From Adineta ricciae (lineage: Eukaryota > Rotifera > Eurotatoria > Adinetida > Adinetidae): DNA of 64,000 nt. A model generated the notes under the pieces. It was not told the origin of the DNA. It was given only the letters and a program-made list of their open reading frames with translations, and did no database searches. The position numbers and the translations under genes were made by a program. Location: contig CAJNOJ010000005.1 in NCBI GenBank assembly GCA_905250025.1, positions 248,001 to 312,000 of the forward strand. The letters are read 5' to 3'. Numbering within the stretch: the stretch's first letter is position 1; every line of letters begins with the position of its first letter. Positions 54,451 through 64,000 of the stretch are shown piece after piece.

Positions 54451-54826
54451 GTTGTCAGCCTTTACTGCTATACACGCATGTACGCACGCATGGAAATGAC
54501 TGGCACATTACACTAGTTAACAAAAAACGAGGAAAAGAGAAAGCCCAAGTCTTTTAGAAAGACAACTTCGACGACAATGAATCGGAATACACGTATACTG
54601 AGAGTAATTCGCTTCTTCTTCTCTCCTATAGATACTTCGCGATTGTTTATTGTCTCTCAAGAATAAAAATGCACTTAGATTCCATATAGTTTGTCTTATT
54701 CGCTTATATCTGAGATATTATTCATACTTAATCGATTAAACGTTCGCATGTTACGCTCTAGTATACTATTCCTAAGTCGATCATCGAACTTACATATTTC
54801 TCTAATAATAATGATCGCCGTTCTGT

Positions 54827-54851
54827 CGCGCGCGCGCGCACACACACACAC
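54827..54851. repeat. (CG)n(CA)n microsatellite in left arm
   Basis: Alternating CG then CA units. Its mirror at about 59979-60003 is a longer GT run with only a short CG part, showing independent drift of the arms. Confidence 0.8.
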
Positions 54852-57136
54852 TAGAGACAATAAACATGAAGAGTAGAGAGAGAGAGAAGGGAAGGGAAAG
54901 GAGGGAACGATGTACGACAACATTGTCAACTGAAAAACTCAAACAGAAGAAACACGGAGAAGAGAAAAGGACCGGAAAAAGATGTAGCAAGAAAGATCTC
55001 ATCAAATTGAAGCAAGCATGACATACATATGCATACACATAGAGAGAGAGATTCAGTCGAGTTCACTAATAATAAGAGCATCGAAATGGTTTCTCATTCA
55101 ACCATCTGTGAGCGATTGAGGCCAAAAGAGACAAGAGAGAGATAAGCAGATAGACAGATAGTAAAAGAAGAGGGAGTTAGAGCAGAAAACAGAATATACA
55201 TAGCATTAGAATATCGAGTGACATTTAGAGTATTGCTACCAAATCGCAATAGAAACGCATTCGTAAATATTTTGACATGACACTGCTTCTAACAGGCTCA
55301 CCCTCTCATCCTAAATATTTATGTAAACAGACCACCATTGATTTATCTGATTTTCGCAAAAATAATCTTTCTTCGAAACTCTCACCGAACACTTCTATTC
55401 TCAAGATAAATTGTTCAATTATTTGCTAGTTATTTTCCATTCAACTATAGACGAGGATAAGAGAGCTTAAGTACTCTCGTTGATGTCACATCATTCTATC
55501 ATCATTATTATCACTGACATCATTCATCGATCATCTACTAACTCTCGAGCGACCGCGCAATGACGTTCTTCTTTCGATGCGTTTTCAAATACACAAGCCC
55601 GTTAATCTCACTTGGCGTCGACTGATGGATGGATCGACTATCAGAATAGAAAATACAAAGCAAAGTAAAAACAGAAAGATGAGACCAAAGACGAATGAAG
55701 ATAGAGAAATTTATTGGCTCTCAACAAATCGTTATACAATGACTACCATCTATTCGACATTACTAATAATAGCATACACCAGAGAAGAAAACAGAAGGGA
55801 CAATGCGCTGTAGATGACGAAATAAGATATGTAGCTTAAGATAGATTTCTATTAGAATTAGAGATAAACCATTGATTATCCTTCAGATGTCGAGACATAG
55901 TTATATATAAATATACATATGAAATATATCCTCTAACTTGCTTCGTAGTTCTTCATGTCTTGAATTGTTCGAAATTTATTTCTCTTTGTAAACAATATGT
56001 CTGCCAATAATTAGAATGGAGCTGTAATCGTTCATCATAATCACAGTACATATGACTTGCAATGGATCATTTCATAAATAAGAAAGTCATTTCATCATCG
56101 AAACAACCTTAGCATTTATCGGCGAGTTTCTTCTTGAAATAAAAATTGTTTATCCATATTCGATATTTTTAATAGATGTCAATTGATCGGAAAGAAAACA
56201 CGATTACGAAAAAAGAGATATATATCTATCTATACGACATATCCGACGCAGTAGATCATATATTTTCCTTCCCGACAGTAATAGAATGTCATTATTATTA
56301 ATTAATTTTCTTACGTTTACTAGGAATAACATCAACACACATGATTTCGATTAATGTATTTTGATACTAATAATTTGTGCGAGAGGATACGAATTCGTCA
56401 AAACGAGGGAAAATATTGATTAATTTATCAAAAATATGCAATGGCGATAGCAATCTTGAGATGGTTGCAAGTTTGGGATATTTCAGCGTAGTGGAAAATG
56501 AGATAAGTAACTTAGAGCTTCGTTTACCTTCTTATCAATCAAATCGCTGAGTATTTCCAGAGCAAAGAATTTTCTTGAAAAGAGACAACGCACAACAACA
56601 ACAACAACAAATTTGATTCATTGACATCGTCTGCATTGAATCGTGTCGCATAATTGATCAATAATTCCTTGTCAAGTCTACTCCGGAGATTATTAACGAA
56701 AAAAAAAAAGACGAGATGTCACTAAAACATATAAATCATTAATGAAGATTCATTGAGATCAACTGAAATAATATTCAATCCTTTTTCAGCTCTTTCTTCC
56801 ATACTCAAAAGCTCGTCATAAGCAATCTATCGTATTTACACCAACTTATTGATTAATAGAAGTATCATCTTCTTGATTACAATCTTTCCTTAACTACACA
56901 CGCGTAGATCTGATCATGCCTGAAAAATTCTTTTCATTTATTGCTGAATAGTTCACGATCGCGTATTCGTTTTTGTTCGAAGTGATTGTATCATCCAACT
57001 TGAATGATATCCTTGCACTATTTCAATCTTTTTGACCTCTATTGAAGTATTATTTTCGGTTGAACGATTAAATTCTTACGTTTAGTAGATGTAATACTAA
57101 TCGTTTAGTATCAATCATTTCCTTTCATTTGCCTGC

Positions 57137-57683
57137 TTTCATCGTCTTTCCTTCTTTTTTAAATATGTTGAAAAATCATAGGCACAATTTGCTTTTGTAC
57201 TCAAATTACATTTCAAATAAATATCAATTGATAAACGACAAATGCGAATAAGCACGCTAGAATAAGAACATTCAGGTAGAACTGTATGCTCAATCGCTCG
57301 TTATGATATGAATGGTCTGAACAAAGAAGTGAAGGGGAGAGAGAGAGAATTGAATCAATTGAACAACATACTGTCTACGAATTACATATCCAATTTTCTT
57401 TTTATCTTTGCCATATAGAATAAGACAAAGTTTCTTTTTCGTTGTGCTATCGTATTTGATAACAAAAGCGAATCTTATTGGTTTAATGAGAAAATCGATC
57501 ATTAGATATCTGATGTGCTAATGCGATTCAATTTAATTGCTTGATTTCTTTCTATTGGCACGTACGCGCAATCAGGAAACAGAGTAATAACAACATCAAC
57601 ATCGTACATGTATACACACATGTGTGGCTATAGTTAGAAATCACTTCGAGGCAACTCGTTTGAAGAGGAATAGAGGTATGAAG
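57137..57683. other. Unique spacer at the palindrome centre
   Basis: About 550 bp between the arms. Similarity stops just after CCTTTCATTTG on the left (about 57130) and at the matching position on the right (about 57686). No gene, inverted-repeat end or transposon feature was recognised. The spacer carries a GAGAGAGAGAG tract near 57338-57348. Confidence 0.7.
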
Positions 57684-60600
57684 CAGCCAAATGAAAGGAA
57701 ATGATTGATACTAAACGATTAGTATTACATCTACTAAACGTAAGAATTTAATCGTTCAACCGAAAATAATACTTCAATAGAGGTCAAAAAGATTGAAATG
57801 GTGCAAGGATATCATTCAAGTTCGATGATACAATCACTGTGAAAAAAAAACCAATACGCAATTGCGAACAATTCAGCAATGAATGAAAAGAATTTTTCAG
57901 GAATGATCAGATCTACGCGTGTGTAGTTAAGGAAAGATTGTTATCGAGAAGATGATACTTCTATTAATCAACAAGTCGGTGTAAATACGATGGATTGCTT
58001 GTGAAGAGAAGATATTTGATGTTATGACGAGCTTTCGAACCTCGAAGAAAGGATTGCATATTATTTCAGTTGATCTCAATGAATCTTCATTAATGATTTA
58101 TATGTTTTAGTGACATCTCGTCCTTTTTTTTTCGTTAATAATCTCCGGAGTAGATTTGACAAGGAGTTGTTGATCAATTATGCGACACGATTCAATGCAG
58201 ACGATGTCAATGAATCAAAATTGTTGTTGTGCGTTGTCTCTTTCCAAGAAAATTCTTTGCTCTGGAAATACTCAGCGACTTGATTGATAAGAAGGTAAAC
58301 GAAGCTCTAAGTTACTTATCTTAGTTTCCAGCACGCTGAAATATCCCAAACTTGCAACCATCTCGAGATCGCTATCGCCATGGCATATTTTTGATAAATT
58401 AATCAATATTTTTCCTCGTCCTGACGAATTCGTATCCTCTCGCACAAATTATTAGTATCAAAATACATTAATCGAAATCATGTGTTGATGTTATTCCTAG
58501 TAAACGTAAGAAAATTAATTAATAATAATGACATTCTATTACTGTCGAGAAGGAAAATATATGATCTACTGCGTCGGATATGTCGTATAGACAGATACAT
58601 ATCTCTTTTTTCGTAATCGTGTTTTCTTTCCGATCAATTGACATCTATTAAAAATATCGAATATGGATAAACAATTTTTATTTCAAGTAGAAACTCGCCG
58701 ATAAATGCCAAGTTTGTTTCGATGATGAAATGACTTTTTTATTTATGAAACGATCCATTGCAAGTCATATGAACTGTGATTATGATGAACGATTACAGCT
58801 CCATTCTAATTATTGGCAGACATATTGTTTATAAACAGAAATAAATTTCGAACAATTCAAGACACAAGAAACTACGAAGCAAGTTAGAGGATATATTTCA
58901 TATCGTATATTTATATATAAATATGTCTCGACATCTGAAGGATAATCAATGGTTTATCTCTAATTCTAATAGAAATCTATCTTAAGCTATATATCTTGTT
59001 TCGTCATCTACGGCGCATTGTCTCTTCTTCTTTCTTCTCTGATGTATGCTATTATTAGTAATGTCGAATAGATGGTAGTCATTGTATAACGCTTTGTTGA
59101 GAGCCAATAAATTTTCTCTGTTTTCATTCGTCTTTGGTCTCATCTTTCTGTTTTTACTTTGCTTTGTATTTTCTGCTCTGATAGTCGATCCATCCATCAG
59201 TCGACGCCAAGTGAGATTAACGGGCTTGTGTATTTGAAAACACATCGAAAGGAGAACGTCATTGCACGGTCGCTCGAGAGTTAGTAGATGATCGATGAAT
59301 GATGTCAGTGATAATAATGATGATAGAATGATGTGACATCAACGAGAGTACTTAAGCTCTCTTATCCTCGTCTATAGTTGAATGGAAAATAACTAGCAAA
59401 TAATTGAACAATTTATCTTGAGAATAGATGCGTTCGGTGAGAGTTTCGAAGAAAGATTATTTTTGTGAAAATCAGATAAATCAATGGTGGTCTGCTTACA
59501 TAAATATTTAGGATGAGAGGGTGAGTCTGTTAGAAGCAGTGTCGTGTCAAAATATTTACGAATGCGTTTCTATTGCGATTTGGTAGCAATATTCTAAATG
59601 TCATTCGATATTCTAATGCTATGTATATTATGTTTTCTGCTCTAACTCCCTCTTCTTTTACTATCTCTGTCTATCTGCTTATCTCTCTCTCGTCTCTTTT
59701 GGCCTCAATCGCTCACAGATGGTTGAATGAGAAACCATTTTGATGCTCTTATTATTAGTGAACTCGACTGGATCTCTCTCTCTCTCTCTATGTGTATGCA
59801 TATGTATGTCATGCTTGCTTCAATTTGATGAGATCTTTCTTGCTACATCTTTTTCCGGTCCTTTTCTCTTCCCCGTGTTTCTTCTCTTTGAGTTTTTCAG
59901 TTGACAATGCTGTCGTGCATCCTTCCCTCCCTTTCCTTCTCCCTCTCTCTCTCTACTCTTCATGTTTATTGTCTCTAGTGTGTGTGTGTGTGTGTATGCG
60001 CGACAGAACGGCGATCATTATTATTAGAGAAATATGTAAGTTCGATGATCGACTTAGGAATAGTATACGAGAGAGTAACATGCGAGCGTTTAATCGATTA
60101 AGTATGAATAATATCTCAGATATAAGCGAATAAGACAAACTATATGGAATCTAAGTCCATTTTTATTCTTGAGAGACAATAAACAATCGCGAAGTATCTA
60201 TAGAAGAGAAGAAAAAGCGAATTATTCTCAGTATACGTGTATTCCGATTCATTGTCGTCGAAGTTGTCTTTCTAAAAGACTTGGGCTTTTTCTTTTCCTC
60301 GTTTTTTTGTTAACTAGTGTAATGTGCCAGCCATTATCATGCGTGCGTACATGCGTGTATAGCAGTAAAGGATGACAACGATGATGATGATGATATTCTC
60401 CTGCGAAAGACTTCGAGAGAACGAATACAAGCATGAAAATTAAAGATGATGATAATGCTTGTATTTTCTGTCGATCAGCTTTTAATCTTATACACACATG
60501 CGTGCGTTTGCGCGCATCGTTATCGAACTTCTCGGGTAGAAACGAACCGGAAGTAGACAACCTTGCGAGGAGATTAGTAGAAGTTAGTGGCATTCCTTTG

Positions 60601-63600
60601 TATTTTGAATATCCAAAACGAAGATTGTGAGGCAGGATGCAAATAAGCTCAACATAGGGAAGAGAAGAAAAGAACATAACAATTAATTTCCCTTTTTTTC
60701 AATGACTGAACGACTGAGCAATACTAAACGATAGAGAAGAGCGTGTAGAAGGAAAATCCAGCGAGGAAAGAGAAGAAAAATATATAGGAATGAAAATGCA
60801 CGAAAGCACAGGATGGAGGTTTTCAAAGAGTCTTAATTATAGTAGTAGTAACACTGGTAGTGTAATGAGAAGTATAACACGTTTCTCACGATGTAGAATT
60901 TCCCGACTGAACACTGCGACTTATCAGGTTTTGTCAGAGATAATACTAGCAGGTAAGATGAGCTTGTTCTTTATTTGCTCTGACTAATTTGATAGAAAAC
61001 GCGAGGAAAAGGAGAAAGAAGAAGCGGTAGCAATAGCAGTTTTTCTATCTTGTCAAATAAATTGGCTATTGTTGTCGATTAGTGCGATGCAGTAGCTGTC
61101 GATTTATCAAAAGTTAATCTTATTTCGTACACAAATACGAATTAGTAGCTCTTATCTCATAGGCAAACGAAGAGGAAATCCGACATTTTAATTTCGTTAT
61201 CGCATCGCATCGTATCGTATCACAGGACAGTGCATTGTATTGCTTTCCAGTTAGTAACGTTCGGCTTCTCATCAATTCTTGTTGATTATTTTATAGTAGA
61301 GGAACGAATTTGCTGCTCTTCACGAGACACAAAAACGATGCGCGGCGAGGGGCCATCAACAATAACATTGTTGTCATCGTTGTCCTCCTCATTCTTTCTC
61401 GAACAAGAGATTCCTACGCCTTCATTCAGATTTTCTCTAATGACTGCTGACAGAGAGTAAATCGAGAGTCAACGAAGGGATCAGATACACGCGTGACTTC
61501 TAATTGTATTAAGTGAGATCCTTGTAACAAACGATAAAAAGCATGCGTTGTTTAGATGCTCAGATATTTCAGTATGCACATTCATCTGTAAACTACCAGG
61601 AGAAGAAAAATGACAAACAATGTCGAATATATATGTGTATGTATTATGCATGAAATTGAAATCTTTCAAACGTAGACGAACACTATTCATGCTCAATTTT
61701 CTTTCATGTTTATTTCAGATCCGTATTCAATAGTATAACTCGTTTTCTAACACATCTCGAAATCATCAACTATTTGTTAGTAGTTATTGACGCTGGGCTG
61801 GTTTCCATTCATTTTGCCGTCATCATCAACGGTTGTTGACGACAGTGTCAAATTAATCATTACTGTACCTCAGTCGCAACGTCGTCCTTGCTCTCTCTCT
61901 CTCTCTTTCTTCTTCTCCTCTCTTGACTTCGCCAGAAATCATCCGCGAATATAGCAGAGAAAATCGACAGAACGAGAAACTAATTTGAGCTAGTTTTCTT
62001 CCTGTTCCACTACCAGTGCCTTCTAATTAGCAGTTATCAAAACTAACTATTTTTCCTTCTACCAGTACGTTGTTTATTGATAATGTCGTTCTATTACACC
62101 TAGCACGGAATTTATCGTGCCAAAAGCCACAATTCAATCTCATCTCCTACTCCTGAAGTGTTGTATCAACAATGAGTGACAAAGATCTTTTCCATATATA
62201 TATATATACATAATCCATAGCAATGCAGAAAACAAAATGAAATCGTTTGTTTCTTCGTTCTCTTCGTCTTCGGCTTATATTTATGTTCTAATATTAACGA
62301 GTAGCGAGAAGAACGTTCATTTGGTAATGCATTGCTAAAACCCTCATCATCAATTCTAATCGATAAGGAAACAACAGAGGAGAAGAAAAAGAAACCCAAA
62401 CTGAAATCAATACACTATTCTTTCTTTTAGTATTAAATACACGCGTGCCCTACTGTCGCCAGTCGCCGAAGTAATTTCCATCATTTTTCATTCCAATTGC
62501 TTCTCTGATTCTTTTTATCTATCACTCGCGAACCTACTTTCTATCTTCGACCCATTCGGTCATGCTCTTTCTAATCATCTACACAGTTTTCTTCTATTCA
62601 AATCGATGTTGATCTTTATTAAATTTTCTCCTTTATGAAACTCGACGAAGTACAAGGCGTGACGAAATCAAACGACAAGCCGAGTGACAAATAAGAATAC
62701 CCGGCAAACTTCCGGGTAAGTGAATATACAAGTAGTAGTCATTTTTTATTATACATGAGGTTTCTTTTCTAAATAAGCATTTATTCTCGTCATTTACTTG
62801 AACTTTTTTTAGCGTCTTGTTTTAGCTAAATGGAGAGAAGTAATATTATTTATTTTCTTTCTCATCATCTCCTTTCCCGTTTTTTTCTTCTTCTTCTTCT
62901 TCTTTTTTTTTCATGATCGTCGACGTTCCTATTCAAAGAAGCATATAGTTTTCCTTTTGATAAAATTGACAACGAGTTTTTGAAGATAACAACATGTTTA
63001 CAAAGAATGAAAGTGGAGAGCGCAAAATAAACCTAGCGAATACGTCATTTCGAAGTTACATTGATTGACACAGTCATTTCCAGTAGAGAGACAGATGAGT
63101 AAAGACAGATTGATGGATATATTATGACAAGGTACGAACATAAGGGCATACTCGTATACCGACTTCAAGTTTCTTCTTTTGAAATGAACGTTAGATTATT
63201 CAAGACAAAGTAAGTTTTCTTTTCGTGCAAATCAAATAAACTTTTCCCAGTCAAACTTTTAATCTGTCATTTAATGATTAAAAGAAATCGACGAGTTCTA
63301 ATCTGATTATCTTGCTAGTATTAATTTTTTAATGATCAAATTATCAATTAATTCTCTCGGCATGATCGACGAATTCTTATGCTTAGTTAACCATTAATGA
63401 CGTCAAACATGAGCATATCGAAGCAAACCATATTACTAACCTGATTGAATTCAAACTACGAAACGAAGAAAAACTATTTTCAATAGCATTCATCTCTGTG
63501 CACTTCGTAGGAGTGCCATGTTCATTATGTTTATACCTCAATGAACATGTGTGTATATATTGCACTTGTCAGTTATAATGAACTTCTATTCATATCGTAT

Positions 63601-64000
63601 AATAATATGGTTATCAATCAAACATTTATCATTTATTTAACATATAAAGGAAACGAACGAAAGGAAAGAAATCCATCAAAATTTTTCTTGATCTGTACAC
63701 TGACGAAAACTATAATTTCAATGCAATTATCAGGCCAACTTTGGAAATATGTAAAACAGTATAATTTGGTCGCGACAGATATCTATAAACTCCTATATGC
63801 ATCTTCAATTACTATCATCGGCAACACATTCAATGTGAAAAGTTGCCCCTTGGCAACGGCAACAACAAGAACGGCGAACTAAAAGATTTCCCGAGAGATT
63901 TGTATATTGTAATTCAACGACATTTTATTACACAAGCATAGACAGGATGAGACAATGTTAGAAGTCTAACTGGAAACAACATTCGTTTGTCTTTACTTCT
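57684..64000 (-). repeat. Right arm of the palindrome, continuing past the window
   Basis: Reverse-complement copy of 50807-57136, still pairing at the last base of the window, so the full arm is longer than seen. Since the left arm leads into the Cav3 start, the right arm would be expected to lead into a second, plus-strand Cav3 copy beyond 64000. Confidence 0.92.
60790..60952 (+). other. Conserved short ORF with splice donor, right arm
   Basis: Mirror copy of the left-arm frame at 53860-54022, ending at a CAG|GTAAGA donor. It points toward the right edge, where a second Cav3 copy is expected. Not assigned as a gene because no downstream coding exon lies in the window. Confidence 0.35.

Larger units (their letters stand above)
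50807..57136 (+). repeat. Left arm of a large imperfect palindrome
   Basis: About 6.3 kb that recurs in reverse complement at 57684-64000. Landmarks pair throughout: 50925-51119 with 63688-63882, 52410-52646 with 62166-62399, 53860-54022 with 60790-60952, 55577-55813 with 58982-59245. The arms differ by scattered substitutions and short indels, as diverged alleles would. No conserved long coding frame occurs, and most paired frames are broken by indels in one arm (for example 55730 against 59100). Microsatellites inside differ in length between arms. Confidence 0.92.

Noticed and set aside
55577-55813. Frame shared between arms (also 58982-59245)
   Set aside because: An indel shifts the frame halfway, so it is not under protein-level constraint.
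50807-64000. Palindrome as a transposon with long terminal inverted repeats
   Set aside because: The spacer encodes no transposase, the arms lack mobile-element genes, and the right arm has no end in the window.

Overview
This is eukaryotic nuclear DNA. Genes are split by many short introns, mostly about 50-60 nt with GT..AG ends. The DNA is AT-rich and the genes are animal ones: tuberin, Mediator subunit 4, an HP1-type chromodomain protein, NVL, a mitochondrial asparaginyl-tRNA synthetase and a T-type calcium channel. Tight packing, one bacterial-looking enzyme gene and a large inverted duplication at the right edge fit a bdelloid rotifer (Adineta-like) best. That assignment is an inference; the sequence alone does not prove the species. 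N stretches with duplicated flanks show this is a draft scaffold.

Layout. 0.5-1.4 kb: single-exon PIG-L/LmbE-type deacetylase (-). 1.6-9.8 kb: PTPN13-like FERM-PDZ-phosphatase gene (-). 9.8-13.0 kb: no convincing gene, but a GC-rich double-hairpin element near 12.5 kb. 13.0-14.6 kb: two Ly6/uPAR-like GPI-anchor genes, divergent. 15.0-15.5 kb: small basic coiled-coil gene (-). 16.0-23.6 kb: tuberin/TSC2 (-), with an unknown gene (+) nested in its one long intron. 24.0-26.3 kb: MED4 and an aldo-keto reductase (+). 26.6-29.2 kb: a small unknown gene and a multi-pass RING E3 ligase (-). 29.2-31.4 kb: no gene seen. 31.4-34.1 kb: BAF-like-domain protein with a long disordered tail (-). 34.2-40.9 kb: NARS2, HP1-like and NVL in a row (+), the first two 65 bp apart. 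41.3-50.3 kb: complete T-type (Cav3) channel alpha-1 gene (-), with a pair of mutually exclusive exons. 50.8-64.0 kb: a palindrome of two arms of about 6.3 kb around a 0.55-kb spacer; the right arm runs off the window.

Functional themes: signalling scaffolds (PTPN13-like, TSC2), nuclear and chromatin proteins (MED4, HP1-like, BAF-like), ribosome biogenesis (NVL), organelle translation (NARS2) and excitability (Cav3). The gene order looks like ordinary compact animal euchromatin rather than a functional cluster. The most interesting items are the palindrome upstream of the Cav3 gene, the Cav3 domain II turret exon pair, the nested gene in TSC2, the BAF-like fusion, the possible trans-spliced NARS2/HP1 pair, and the bacterial-type deacetylase.
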